64,000 bases of DNA, from positions 2,399,501 to 2,463,500 of the forward strand of contig NC_087073.1 of assembly GCF_026151205.1 (NCBI RefSeq). Direction: 5' to 3'. The position numbers were made by a program, and so were the translations under genes. Every line of letters starts with the position of its first letter. Within the stretch, counting starts at the first letter, position 1. This stretch comes from Bolinopsis microptera. Lineage: Eukaryota > Ctenophora > Tentaculata > Lobata > Bolinopsidae. Below are positions 46,736 to 57,237 of this stretch, one piece after another. Below the pieces are notes generated by a model. That model was not told the origin of the DNA and did no database searches. It worked only from the letters and a program-made list of their open reading frames with translations.

Positions 46736-47626
46736 ATGCTAGACGAAAAGTATAGATGGATTGCAGAGTGTTTTCGAGACACTATGGCTGGGGTGTTTGG
46801 AGGCATTACAGCTGTTTATTCTACTCAACCTCTTGATACGACTAAAGTTAAAATGCAGACATTTCCTAATGAATATCGTTCTGTAATAGTGACATTATCG
46901 AAAACTTTCAAGCAAGAAGGCATCAGAGGTCTGTATGCTGGATCCATTCCTGCTGTTCTTGCCAATGTTGGTGAAAGTGCAGTAGCATTCCTGGCTTATG
47001 GAAGGATCAGTTCTATAGCTCAATATATGACTGGCAGTAAAAGCCATCAAGAGTTATCCTTGTTGAGTCAAGCTTTCTGTGGGGCTGGCTCTGGAGCATG
47101 CGCTTCATTTGTCCTTACACCCACTGAACTGGTTAAATGCAGACTACAGACTCAGTATATCACTGGAAAAGCTGCAAAAGGTGTACCCACCACACCATTT
47201 GCCATGTTCATGCACATTGCTACTAAAGAGGGACCTCTAAAACTTATGAGAGGGTGGACGCCAACATTATTGAGAGAAACGTGGGGCTATTTTTATTTCT
47301 TTGGTGGCTATGAAGCAGCAAAAAAGGTTCTAATGAAAGATCCTGATGAAATTTCTTTATGGAAAACTGCTGTGTCAGGCGGTGTTGGTGGAACAATGTG
47401 TTGGGGATTTGCTTACCCAATAGACGTCGTCAAGTCTCAGGTTCAGGTGGGGTCTCTTTCTCCTTTAAATGCAATGAAGAACATTTACAGCGAATTTGGT
47501 TATAAGGGATTTTTCAGAGGAATAACTCCTTGTTTAATGAGGGCCTTTCCTGGTTGTGGAGCCTTGTTCGTAGCAGTGGATTATACAAAACTAGCCTTTG
47601 ACAAGGTAGTCTTTAAGCCTTACTAA
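46736..47626 (+). CDS. SLC25A15: mitochondrial carrier of the ornithine transporter type (SLC25A15/SLC25A2-like)
   Basis: An intronless 296-codon frame, the usual length for the family. Three carrier repeats each start with the P-x-[DE]-x-x-[KR] signature: PLDTTK (32-37), PTELVK (129-134) and PIDVVK (228-233). The flanking sequence matches ornithine carriers closely: KVKMQTFP after the first signature, KCRLQT after the second, LLRETWGYFYFFGGYE in the substrate region, and IRGLYAGSIPAVLANVGE. The protein should sit in the inner mitochondrial membrane and exchange ornithine or related basic amino acids for citrulline or protons. It is separated from LINE C by about 250 bases and from the large transposon by about 210. 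Lack of introns in this setting suggests a retrocopy, but the frame is fully intact. Confidence 0.88.
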   Translation: MLDEKYRWIAECFRDTMAGVFGGITAVYSTQPLDTTKVKMQTFPNEYRSVIVTLSKTFKQEGIRGLYAGSIPAVLANVGESAVAFLAYGRISSIAQYMTGSKSHQELSLLSQAFCGAGSGACASFVLTPTELVKCRLQTQYITGKAAKGVPTTPFAMFMHIATKEGPLKLMRGWTPTLLRETWGYFYFFGGYEAAKKVLMKDPDEISLWKTAVSGGVGGTMCWGFAYPIDVVKSQVQVGSLSPLNAMKNIYSEFGYKGFFRGITPCLMRAFPGCGALFVAVDYTKLAFDKVVFKPY

Positions 47627-47827
47627 ACTAGAGGTAAATATTTATGAATTTAATTTGAAATTGAGAATTTTTACTCTTACTCTTGTAATCTGCTTATATT
47701 TTATAAATGAACGGGTTTCTGATCTAGGTTTAAGTTATTAATAGGTTAAATAAGTTATTTATTGTAGCAATATATTAATACAGCTTGATCTATGATGTTA
47801 TTTTAATGGAAAGATGTCATGTAATAG

Positions 47828-47835
47828 TTTGGACG
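47828..47835. repeat. 8-bp target-site duplication, left copy (TTTGGACG)
   Basis: Identical to 63605-63612, which abuts the other end of the transposon. The bases on both outer and inner sides differ, so the direct repeat is exactly eight long. Confidence 0.75.
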
Positions 47836-47864
47836 CAGAAGATGAATCCGAGATTGTGGAACCA
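47836..47864. repeat. left terminal inverted repeat
   Basis: Pairs with 63576-63604 in inverted orientation. The core shared block includes ATGAATCCGAGATT and TGGAACCA. Confidence 0.75.
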
Positions 47865-48480
47865 GATGATACGGTTTTTGAGGCATTTTAATACGGTCAT
47901 TTTAGTCTGTTAAAGTAATTTCAGAGTGCTGGAAATGGTTTCACGGTGTAGGGGGATGTGTTTACTAACTATTTTGACGTCAAAATTATCGCCAGAGGCT
48001 CCCTAAGTCATGGAATGAACGGAATGAACAAAAATGAATTTTTTTTCTAAAACTCATCGGATTGCCCCAAAACAGGTCGGAATCGTTTGGTATTGACCCT
48101 TATAGTGTTCCTACAAAGTTTGGTGGCCCTAGCACTCCCAGAACGCCCACTAGAGACTTGATTCCATTTCCGTATCAAAAAGCTGGTTCCTGAGTATCCG
48201 ATATTGATACGGTCATTTCAGTCTGTTAAAGGGGCAGCAGAGTGCTGGAGATGATTGTACGGTGTAGGGGGATGTGTTTACTAACTATTTTGACGTCAAA
48301 ATAGTCGCCCAAGATTCCCCGAGTCATGGAATGAACGAAATGAACAAAAATGAACATTTTTCTAAAACTCGTCGGATTGCCCCAAAACAGGTAGGAATCG
48401 TTTGGTATTGACCCTAATAGTGTTCCTACAAATTTTGGTGGCCCTAGCACTCCCAGAACACCCATTATACCCTTGGCTGG
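47848..48480 (-). repeat. left satellite array, about two copies, inverted relative to the right array
   Basis: Two consecutive ~310-350-bp units with the reverse complement of the right-array unit, more diverged from it than the right-array units are from each other. A third, much older fragment is visible at about 48580-48670 (GTGTTCC...TAGCCCTA...AGAACGTCCACTAGA). Confidence 0.9.
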
Positions 48481-49066
48481 ATTCAAGAATTTAGAACCAG
48501 TTGAGCAGATAAAACGGATTTTGAGAAATTTTGTCTGCTTGTGTTGCTGCAGAGAGTTGAATTTGGTTCAACAGTATTCAAACAAGATGTGTTCCAACTT
48601 AGTTTTGTAGCCCTACTAGTTTCAGAACGTCCACTAGAATCCAGTTTCCATTTTCTTCCAAGAAGCTGTAGACAAGGTTGTTTGAAATTTAAATTTAACC
48701 TCTCTGGTAATACAACTTTTTACTTGGATGGATTTCAATAATTAAAGAGAGCAGATTGTTACTTTGTTATTTTTGAGATTTGATTTTTTGATATCATATG
48801 TACAAATGTATAAATCAGTTTCTACAAATTGTAACAGCAATTGGCAGTAATAAAGCGGTAGTAATAGTTTTGCACAACATCAATCATAATATCATTCAAT
48901 ACTTCAATACCTTCAAAATAATTTAACTCGGTTATAATAATTTAAACGCAGATCTAAAAGAATTAAGCACAGTAGTAGGATGAAGTTCCAGGCAAGGTTG
49001 GAGGAAGGTAGAGGTGAAGCTGTGGGTAAGGATAGTAGGCTGGGAAGGATCCATTTCTGATCCCGC

Positions 49067-49220
49067 GAGAGCAAATCCAGTTCCAAGTGAGAGCAAATCC
49101 AGTTCCAAGTGAGAGCAAATCCAGTTCCAAGTGAGAGCAAATCCAGTTCCAAGTGAGAGCAAATCCAGTTCCAAGTGAGAGCAAATCCAGTTCCAAGTGA
49201 GAGCAAATCCAGTTCCAAGT
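49067..49220. repeat. 22-bp minisatellite, 7 copies
   Basis: Exactly seven units of a 22-base sequence beginning GAGAGCAAATCCAG, inside the transposon on the 3' side of its gene. Frames over it are artefacts. Confidence 0.95.
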
Positions 49221-50025
49221 CTCGACAAGCTGCTTATCATTTTGTTCAGGAGGTATGGGAGCCCGGAGGAAGAATTAGGGTTGGTTTCTGAAGAGGTAGT
49301 GATACCAAGATAGGGGATTAGGGGATGTTAGGTAAGTGCTGATAGCCGATAGGTGCTCCCTAGCTAGTTATAACAAGCTATTTTGTCCCATTCGTAAATA
49401 TCTAAGCTTTTGTTGATCTGAAACTCATTGTCTGGAACTGTTGTTATCAAATTCTGGAACTGTTGTAAGCTTTGTCTGGATCCAGCAGGAGAAGGGGGAA
49501 GAAGGAACTCTGTAGCAGGACAAGAAGGCGCAGTCTTCTTTCTTCACGACCAGTTGGCCGCACAAACAATCAGATCACATTCAAAATTACATCATATCTC
49601 TCATTGCCAGTAATAAATAATTTAAGTTTCACAGTTAACTCCATCCAGTAATTATTATGATAGTAGTTCAAAATACAAACCAATAGAGCAATGGTCTTTC
49701 AACGTTATCTATCTTTGCATCCTGAAGTGGGTTAGGTGAAAATTCGTCGACCGCACGTAATCGTAGATTCAGAGTGTAAACAAAATTTGTGAAAATGGGG
49801 ATCGTACAGTTATTTTTCAAATCTGACAGTTGAGAAGTCAAGAAACGTTCTTTTATCAGGCTAAACGAAATATATCAAACTCGAAAAGCTGATATTTGCA
49901 AATTTATCGAATGAAAAACATGATTCATCTTTAGGTGTATATTTTCATGATATCTAGGATGCAACTTGGAATACTATATATTATATATATACTACAATGT
50001 ACTGCAATTCAGAAAATTCTAACGC
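49221..50025. other. non-coding interior of the transposon
   Basis: Lies between the stop of the transposon gene and the 22-bp minisatellite. Probably 3' untranslated region and spacer; nothing else recognised. Confidence 0.45.
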
Positions 50026-50735
50026 CTAAGACTGATGAACGAAAGACTTAGACCTGAAATCAAGTTTAAAAGATCTCAATGTTACTTTATTGTGCATTCT
50101 AGGAGGCTTAGTGGTAGGAGGGACAAACCTATTCTCTATGAAGCTTTGCCTTACCTTAGAGCGGATCATTGGGCCTCTTAAGTGCTCGTACTGACGGGGA
50201 TGATGTCCCTTAGATAATGCCCACAAGAAACCTAAAGCCAAAGGACCACAATCATAAGAATTACCCTGCACCTGCGTATCAATATACCTAACTAAAGTAG
50301 TGAGAGGTCTTAACTTAAGAATACAGTGAGTGATGGACTTATCTAAAACAGTACTGTTCTCTAAACTAGCTGAGGTTTTCATGGAGTCAAAAATTTCTAC
50401 AACATGAGGTTCACTTATGAAAGTAAGGGCGTTAGATATACAGAACCAATGTAAATTACTAGGATTAATTATCTGGATAAACTTACTGTCAACTGGACTA
50501 AAACTACTATAACTATAAGGACTGGATAAGCAAGTGTCTTGAAATGAAAATGAGTTGGAACGATGAATTCTACACATGTTGCTATAACTATTAACTATAA
50601 TATCATCATACCATGTACTAGAACTTTGACAAATATCATATTGCTCCGAATACATACTAAGTCTTCCTGTGTCGGAGTGAGTGAGCCAGTTACTAGATAC
50701 TGAAGTTGATTTTGATTCCTGCACTAACCTTAATC
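50026..50735 (-). CDS. Ulp1/SENP-like cysteine protease domain (C-terminal part of transposon gene)
   Basis: The C48 protease signature is complete: His in NLHWFCIS (about 50450), Asp in VEIFDSM (about 50390), the oxyanion Gln in TQVQGNSYDCG and the catalytic Cys in that same block (about 50245-50275). These enzymes cleave SUMO or related modifiers. In Zisupton-type transposons a protease of this kind forms the C-terminus of the transposase. A basic tail of about 60 residues follows the domain. Confidence 0.85.
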
Positions 50736-53700
50736 TTCTTACGCTTAGCACCAGCTTGTGACGGCTGTGCTCTCTTAAAGCCTGAGGACGGTTCAAAATC
50801 AAATATATCAAGTACTGGGCGCTTACTTTTATCAACACTAGGTGCGGGCTTAGACTGATCAGAAACAGGGGTACTTAACTTAAAGATTACAAGACAGGCT
50901 GAACGTGAAAATTCTAGGAATGCATGTTTAGAGAGTAGATTAGACTTAGTGTTGGAAAACTCATAGTAATGATCGTCTAGACGTATAAAGCTTGAGTATG
51001 AACCTTGACCAGTCTTACTTACAAATGCTAGGGTAATCGAATTGAGCTGACTATCTGCATATTCAACATCGAAGTGTGTACGAACACCATTCAGCTGTTT
51101 GGTGTCGTCACACTGAGTCATGATTATGAAGTCGGTATTCGAGCTCAAGGATTCAACTATCGTACTAAGACCAATACCCATGTTCAAGGAAGTTGTCGCT
51201 GACATCTCAACCAGGACTCCGAGTTTTCGAAGGTCTGGGAGGAAAGCAACGGAAAAGATAGAGCAAGGGTCCGTGGTAGATCCATCAGCGCCCATAACTT
51301 GCTTATCAATTTCTTTCTTCATCCTAAAATGGGTTATCTGATCGTAGGAGGACTTACCTAACGCAAATGAAATAACTTCGTGGCTCAAACATTTCTCCTC
51401 CTTCAGAATAGGTTCACCTAAGTTACTAAAAGCAACAGAGTACACTCAGAATTAAAAGCAGAACTGTCATCAGAAGGATCCTGAAGAACAGGCGTTGGAT
51501 GGGGAGATTTCAAATCACCAGTAGGTGGAGCATCAAAACGGGCTGATGTTGTAGATTTATCAACACCGTTTCGAGTCAGAATTCCCAAATCATCGACAAC
51601 ACACTCTTCTCCAGCATCTTTCTCAGCTATACGTCTGAATTTCTCATTAATGGCCTTGTTATGTACACTAGTAAGATAAGAAACAAATAAGATGTGTTGC
51701 TCAGGAGACATTTCATTACAAAAACTCTTAGTAAGTGCAAGCACGTGGTTTTGCTGCTCAACTACAGAAGTGTTCAAATAAGGAGCAAGATTAGTACACT
51801 TAACCGACCTTAGGTATGTATCAGAAAGAGTTTGATTAGACTCATGAAAGATATCAAACAGTGAAAGTACAGAAGTCATTAAGCTAATGGGATGAACAGT
51901 GTCATGATTATAATTGCCAATATCAAGCTCACTAGTTGTGAAGGTACTGTGGTTAAATAAAACTGATTTACGGCCATCCTTTAACATCTCAGATTTGGGA
52001 TCCTCAGGGTCACCTAAGCGTCCTCTATGAGGTCTAAAGAAACCTGGATAGTGATGCTCCATATGATTGGCCCAAGTAGTGGCTATATCAGAAAAGTTAA
52101 AACTAGGTTGAACTTTGAAAGAAGTGACAAGATTGGCATAGTCTGAGACTGATTCAGGTAACGTGAGGAATTTAAGGCCATAACAAACACCATGACGACA
52201 AAATGCCCGTAACACACCTCCTGACTTACCAGAAATCTTAGTGAAATTCTTACGGATAACCGAGTATAACTGTGTATTACCCTCACTATCTATAGCCTAG
52301 CTGCCATATGAGCCTTACCACACGTGTATCTATGTTCAATGAATTACAAATATCCTTTAAGTGCTTATAAGAGTTTTTGGAATTTACTAACTGCTCAATA
52401 CGCTCAAGAGGTAGCGTAATCTCCTCAGGTCTATCCTCAGAAATAAGGGACCTGGTGTAGGGATCTATACTACTGAAATTCTTGGAGCTAACTATAGGTG
52501 GAAGGGTCAGTCCTAACTTAACTGAAAAGTGCTCAAGATTCTTATTGAAATGTTGAGATTTATTATCTAGCAAACCCCTGGCCAAATTATGCCTAGAACA
52601 ATTATCATGCAACAATGAGGAACTGCCATACTCATGATTGGTAATCTCACCAGGCTTTACGTCAAAACAGACACTACGGATAACATCATAAGTCAAGTAC
52701 ACAGGGAAGTAGCCACAACGATAACAATTCAAATGCTCATCTAGATTCAAGTCCTTAAGAGCCATATATGCTTTCACAGCATTAAGTAATAAATGGATGT
52801 TATAGGCCTGGTCAGTAATAACTTTCATGATATCAAAAAAGAGGAAAGGGAAGTGTTCTTGGTCCAAGCAGCAAGGGTAGCCTCCATAAGGGTAATTGAG
52901 AAAAATGAGTTATTATTATAATTAAAATATCCATCAGAATGCTCGGAATACCTATATTTCAAAGAACAACTAGGACAAGACTTAGTGATTACTTTAATAC
53001 CTGTCTTCTTTTCATACAAAGTAAATATACAGCCACGATACTTATGTTAGAAGTTATAAGATCTATGTCACATTTATTACACTTAGTCTCTAGTGGAGAG
53101 AATTCTGACTTAGGCTTTATCTGCTTAAACTCACGAACGTCAAATGGTATCCTCTTGTTATCGAGAATATAATCCATCATCTGCTCAGCGAGTTCAAGTT
53201 CCTTCTCATCCACTTCGTCTTCAGGACGTGACTCACAAGCAAGGGATCAGTCTCCGAGACGAGGACAGCAATCTTCCTATGTATGCAGGATTTAATTCCA
53301 CAAGCACACTTAGTAGTCTTCGATACTCTGTCATAAGTAACTAGTACACGACTTAACTTGCTATAGTATTTCGGTTTCTCATCACAGCAAACACACTATA
53401 ATAAATAGCTCGAGGAGTTCTCGAATCATTCACCATAATGGGCACATATTGCTTGATGACAGGAAGACCAAAATCTGTAGCAGTTTTACAGAAAGCTTTA
53501 ATACGATCCTCATCCTCCTTAAAACTGTCATATGACGTAACGTTATTCATTAAATCAGGAAGTAAAGGCAAGTTACGATTGATACAAGAGGACACGTGTT
53601 TACAAATGAAGCTAGGATTAAGACTGCCACAATGGAAATCATGCATATCTTTACAAAGGTCATCAGAGCATTCCCAGCCGTTCTTAGTGTGGACAACATG

Positions 53701-56699
53701 CACAGGACAAGCAAGACCTTGAGTACTTTTCCTCACGAGATAAGTTCCGGTTTTCACACAGATCAGCTCAGCTTGGAGAAGTCTCGAGGAAGTTTGATTT
53801 GTGCCAGAACTGGTAGAAATTGCATCTCCCGAATAACCTGAAGAGGTGTGCACTTTCTTACTTGTACAAGTCTTCAAGTGCTCCTCCATTCTAGGTAAAT
53901 GTGCATGGGACTTATTACAAAATTTACAATGAAAATGTTTACGTTGAGTCGGAGAACCTGAAGAAGTCAATCTTACAACACAAGCGTCTAACATTAGCCA
54001 ACACTCTCTTAAATCAGGACTAATAGGATTTACAGGGTTAGGACAGACATTGGTCGATTCAGAACTCTTGGAGTCAACAGTTACTGTTTCAACTGGATCA
54101 CACGTACAGTTTGCCGGGGCAGAGCCGACTTCCTCAGAACGTGGTTCAACAGTTTGATCATGCACGGGGGTTGGCATTACAAAATTGAGACCCTTGGAAC
54201 AGGTGGACATGTGAGTAAAAACCCTAGGAAATTGATGATAAAGATATGTTCCACAAAATAGGCAGTGAAAATGAACCTTCCTATCAATTTTGTACTTGAA
54301 ATGATCCTTTTCTCGACATAACATCTTGGTTTTGTACTCATCTAAAATAGCCTTAACATCAGGGTCTGTAGATTTAAGCTGGGAAAGATAATATGCAACA
54401 TGTTCAACTGTACCAAATCTGGGAGGTGTGGTGTGATTAGGGTCAACCGGCTGGATCCTGCTAACTCCATCGTCAGTACGTGACTGAGGTGAACAAGATG
54501 AGGCTGATGAGATGGGTGGATCAGATGATTTGGGTTGAGCTGATGATTTGGGTTGAGCTGACGATTTGGGTTGAGCTGATGATTTGGGTTGAGCTGATGA
54601 TTTGGGTGGATCAGATGGTTTGGGTTGAGTTGATGATTTGGGTTGAGCTGATGATTTGGGTTGAGCTGATGATTTGGGTTGAGCTGATGATTTGGGTTGA
54701 GCTGATGGTTTGGGTTGAGCTGATGGTTTGGTTGGATCAGATGGTTTGGGTGGATCAGCTGATTTGGGTTGAGCTGATGGTTTGGGTGGATCAGATGGTT
54801 TGGGTTGAGTTGATGATTTGGTTGGATCAGATGGTTTGGGTGGATCAGATGATTTGGGTTGAGCTGATGATTTGGGTGGATCAGATGGTTTGGGTTGAGT
54901 TGATGATTTGGTTGGATCAGATGGTTTGGGTGGATCAGATGATTTGGGTTGAGCTGATGATTTGGGTCGAGGTGATGATTTTGATTGAGCTGATGATTTT
55001 GGTTGAGCTGATGATTTGGGTTGAGCTAATGATTTGGGTTGAACTGATGATTTGGGTTGAGCTGATGATTTGGGTTGAGCTGATGATTTTGGTTGAGCTG
55101 ATGATTTGGGTTGAGTTGATGATTTGGGTTGAGTTGATGATTTGGGTTGAGCTAATGATTTGGGTTGAGGTGATGATTTTGGTTGAGCTGATGATTTGGG
55201 TTGAGCTGATGATTTGGGTTGAGCTAATGATTTGGGTTGAACTGATGATTTGGGTTGAGCTGATGATTTTGGTTGAGCTGATGATTTGGGTTGAGTCGAT
55301 GATTTGGGTTGAGTTGATGATTTGGGTTGAGGTGATGATTTTGGTTGAGCTGATGATTTGGGTTGAGCTGATGATGTGGGTTGAGCTAATGATTTGAATG
55401 ATTTGGGTTGAACTGATGATTTGGGTTGAGCTGATGATTTGGGTTGAGCTAATGATTTGGGTTGAACTGATGATTTGGGTTGAGCTGATGATTTGGTTGA
55501 GCTGATGATTTTGGTTGAGCTGATGATTTGGGTTGAGTTGATGATTTGGGTTGAGCTGATGATTTTGGTTGAGCTGATGATTTGGGTTGAGCTGATGATT
55601 TTGGTTGAGCTGATGATTTGGGTTGAGCTGATGATTTGGGTTGAGTTGATGATTTGGGTTGAACTGATGATTTGGGTTGAACTGATGATTTGGGTTGAGC
55701 TGATGATTTTGGTTGAGCTGATGATTTGGGTCGAGCTGATGATTTGGGTTGAACTGATGATTTGGGTCGAGCTGAAGATTTGGGTTGAGCTGATGATTTG
55801 GGTTGAGCTGATGATTTGGGTGGATCAGATGATTTAGGTGGTACAGATGAGTTGGGTGGTACAGATGATTTGAATGAGGGACGAGAGGAAGACAGTTCCT
55901 TAATACAATCTAGACGATGTTTGGAAATAGATGGATCAATCTTTACATAATCAGAAAACTTGGGCAAATCTATATCTGAACGTTTCAACTTCTTACTCTT
56001 AAACTTAGGTGCTTGCTCGAAATCCTCGTCTGAGTCGACAGAGGGTTTGACTGAACGTTTACGTGACTGATTATCTAACTTGGCACCTAGTTCCTTCCTA
56101 TTCTGGATTACCTGTTCGGCAGAACAAATCATAACAGAGTACGACTTGTCTGGCCGGACTTCCTCAACAGAATGAAACAACTGGTCAGAGTATCTAACTA
56201 AAATCTTAGAACTTATGGAGGTGTGGAAACTTGCAACTATTCCATCTAATACTTTCTGGCTCTCCAAGAGATTAAACTTAAGAGACCTATCAGTTATTAT
56301 GCAGCTATATAAATTTAAGAGAGCCTCTACAGAGCCATCCTTATCTAGTGAGCAGTGGTCAGAACATTCATAAACATCTAAAGTGTGCTTACAGGGGAAA
56401 AAGTGCTTAAAGAACAGTTGCAACTTATCAGATAAAGGAAACATGAACTGAACTAAGGAACTACAAAACAATCTAACGTGGGGTATCTTAGGACCTGACT
56501 TAAGATCAGAAATGAACACATAAGAACCACACTCTAACCGCAGTACTACAGAGGAGCACACGGTCAGGGGGTCAGAATAAGCATGTGATAAAGGAGGCAA
56601 AGCATCCTGGATATTATGATAATATACACCTAAAGATGAATCGAACTTGTGGGAGTCACGAATGAGCTCAACCACGGCTTTTACCTGAGATGTATCCAT
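50026..56699 (-). CDS. transposon gene: zinc finger, SWIM, KDZ and Ulp1 protein (single disrupted reading frame)
   Basis: Reading the minus strand from the ATG at 56699 to the stop at 50026, coding sequence is continuous over 6.67 kb (about 2,220 codons). It needs eight single-base phase corrections, near 55490, 53390, 53245, 53030, 52835, 52295, 51445 and 50735. Each falls at a short run of identical bases, and no intron is needed. Domain order: unique N-terminal region, Lys-Ser-Ser-Ala-Gln-Pro repeat, two C2H2-like fingers plus another Cys/His cluster, SWIM finger, two CxC clusters, KDZ-like core, acidic linker, Ulp1 protease. A TATA box lies upstream at 57017. Whether the phase changes are decay or sequencing error decides if this copy is autonomous. 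The five parts are listed separately below. Confidence 0.75.
50693..51445 (-). CDS. linker segment of the transposon protein
   Basis: In-order continuation between the KDZ-like core and the protease. It reads GEPILKEEKCLSHEVISFAL and TDPCSIFSVAFLPDLRKLGV, then an acidic and Pro/Lys-rich stretch with KRKKIKV, a possible nuclear localisation signal. No known domain is recognised. Confidence 0.6.
   Translation of the reverse strand: MYSVAFSNLGEPILKEEKCLSHEVISFALGKSSYDQITHFRMKKEIDKQVMGADGSTTDPCSIFSVAFLPDLRKLGVLVEMSATTSLNMGIGLSTIVESLSSNTDFIIMTQCDDTKQLNGVRTHFDVEYADSQLNSITLAFVSKTGQGSYSSFIRLDDHYYEFSNTKSNLLSKHAFLEFSRSACLVIFKLSTPVSDQSKPAPSVDKSKRPVLDIFDFEPSSGFKRAQPSQAGAKRKKIKVSAGIKINFSI
51418..52310 (-). 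CDS. KDZ transposase-like core of the transposon protein
   Basis: Contains RHGVCYGLKFLTLPESVSDY, a segment with SFNFSDIATTWANHMEHHYP and PHRGRLGDPED, and a later VVEQQNHVLALTKSF. From memory these resemble conserved blocks of metazoan KDZ-related proteins such as fish HMGXB3-like proteins (glycine-start, E-S-P-R-D, D-x-A and E-Q-x-N positions). The Asp and Glu in these blocks are candidate metal-binding residues. I cannot align it here, so the core assignment is weaker than that of the protease. Confidence 0.6.
52286..53330 (-). CDS. SWIM finger and KDZ-associated cysteine clusters of the transposon protein
   Basis: The SWIM-type finger CACGIKSCIH (C-x-C-x4-C-x-H) lies at about 53280-53310. 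It is followed by an acidic helix (DEKELELAEQMMDYI), a cluster CNKCDID (about 53070), the block CPSCSLKYRYSEHSDGYFNY (about 52985-52925) and NCYRCGYFPVYLT (about 52710). The Y-R-Y, D-G and N-Y-N pattern around the second cluster is typical of the CxC modules found with KDZ transposases. Three frame changes fall in this stretch. Confidence 0.65.
53353..54480 (-). CDS. zinc-finger segment of the transposon protein
   Basis: Two similar C2H2-like fingers, HFHCLFCGTYLYHQFPRVFT...HMSTC and HFHCKFCNKSHAHLPRMEEH, spaced about 100 residues apart. A third Cys/His-rich block follows (CSDDLCKDMHDFHCGS). Upstream, the frame is open without interruption back into the 18-bp repeat, so this segment belongs to the same protein as the N-terminal frame at 56699. 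Confidence 0.7.
   Translation of the reverse strand, partial: RTDDGVSRIQPVDPNHTTPPRFGTVEHVAYYLSQLKSTDPDVKAILDEYKTKMLCREKDHFKYKIDRKVHFHCLFCGTYLYHQFPRVFTHMSTCSKGLNFVMPTPVHDQTVEPRSEEVGSAPANCTCDPVETVTVDSKSSESTNVCPNPVNPISPDLRECWLMLDACVVRLTSSGSPTQRKHFHCKFCNKSHAHLPRMEEHLKTCTSKKVHTSSGYSGDAISTSSGTNQTSSRLLQAELICVKTGTYLVRKSTQGLACPVHVVHTKNGWECSDDLCKDMHDFHCGSLNPSFICKHVSSCINRNLPLLPDLMNNVTSYDSFKEDEDRIKAFCKTATDFGLPVIKQYVPIMVNDSRTPRAIYYSVFAVMRNRNTIAS
54490..55850 (-). repeat. 18-bp coding minisatellite (Lys-Ser-Ser-Ala-Gln-Pro)n
   Basis: About 75 units of an 18-base repeat inside the transposon gene, each encoding KSSAQP or variants (KSSDPP, KSSVQP, KSLAQP). One unit near 55477-55493 is 17 bases long, which shifts the frame. 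The plus strand also reads open (ELMIWV repeats); this is a shadow. Confidence 0.95.
55449..56699 (-). CDS. N-terminal segment of the transposon protein
   Basis: Starts MDTSQVKAVVELIRDSHKFD. The first 250 residues contain several Cys/His positions (FFPCKHTLDVYECSDHCSLD) and no domain I can name. A basic stretch (KSKKLKRSD) and the start of the KSSAQP repeat follow. The frame ends artificially where the 17-base repeat unit shifts phase. Confidence 0.7.
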   Translation of the reverse strand: MDTSQVKAVVELIRDSHKFDSSLGVYYHNIQDALPPLSHAYSDPLTVCSSVVLRLECGSYVFISDLKSGPKIPHVRLFCSSLVQFMFPLSDKLQLFFKHFFPCKHTLDVYECSDHCSLDKDGSVEALLNLYSCIITDRSLKFNLLESQKVLDGIVASFHTSISSKILVRYSDQLFHSVEEVRPDKSYSVMICSAEQVIQNRKELGAKLDNQSRKRSVKPSVDSDEDFEQAPKFKSKKLKRSDIDLPKFSDYVKIDPSISKHRLDCIKELSSSRPSFKSSVPPNSSVPPKSSDPPKSSAQPKSSAQPKSSARPKSSVQPKSSARPKSSAQPKSSAQPKSSVQPKSSVQPKSSTQPKSSAQPKSSAQPKSSAQPKSSAQPKSSAQPKSSTQPKSSAQPKSSAQPNHQLNPNHQFNPNH

Positions 56700-57016
56700 A
56701 GGGAGTAGTCGTGTTGACTGAGTTAGCTGTAAAAAACAGCCAATAAGTAAAACTCAGATAGGGAAAAGTGTAGTCAAAGAACTGGTTGTAGGAAACAACA
56801 CAGTCAGATAGGAGTAGGAAGGGAGGACTCAGAACTAGTTGTAGAAAACAACGTAGTTTAGAGTAAAGTAGGCAAAGAAGACAGGCACGTAGCGTAAACT
56901 ACAAAATAAAAATGTGTATTTGAAAGATAGAGCTTAAAGTCGAAATGTCAAAAGATTGTACTCAGTGTGTGAAATAGTAAACTGAAAACCGGGTGAGCTA
57001 TATTTCGCGCGAGGGG

Positions 57017-57024
57017 TATTTATA
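57017..57024 (-). promoter_or_regulatory. TATA box of the transposon gene
   Basis: TATAAATA on the minus strand, about 320 bases upstream of the ATG at 56699, within a GC-richer stretch. It is the only such match in the right position, and predicts a start of transcription near 56990. Confidence 0.5.
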
Positions 57025-57237
57025 CCCGCTTCATCGTGACAGGGATAACGAGCCAATTGTTTACAAACAAGCAGCAAGCATGTGAATCCTTCTTGATAAG
57101 GTCAGATCACGTTTGATCGCGTGCAGGGTTCTTGTCTCCGATAGATCAGATCATTGTCTTCTAAGAAGATCATATCCTCGTTCTTGCCCCCTCCAGTGGA
57201 TCTCATCATTACTCGATAAGCATCGGATCAAATGATT

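Noticed and set aside
48913-49240. Overlapping repeat proteins with LELDLLSLGTGFALTWNW
   Set aside because: All come from the 22-bp minisatellite in three frames.
54480-55837. Plus-strand proteins of repeated Glu-Leu-Met-Ile-Trp-Val
   Set aside because: They are the complement of the 18-bp coding minisatellite. The minus-strand frame connects to real domains on both sides.
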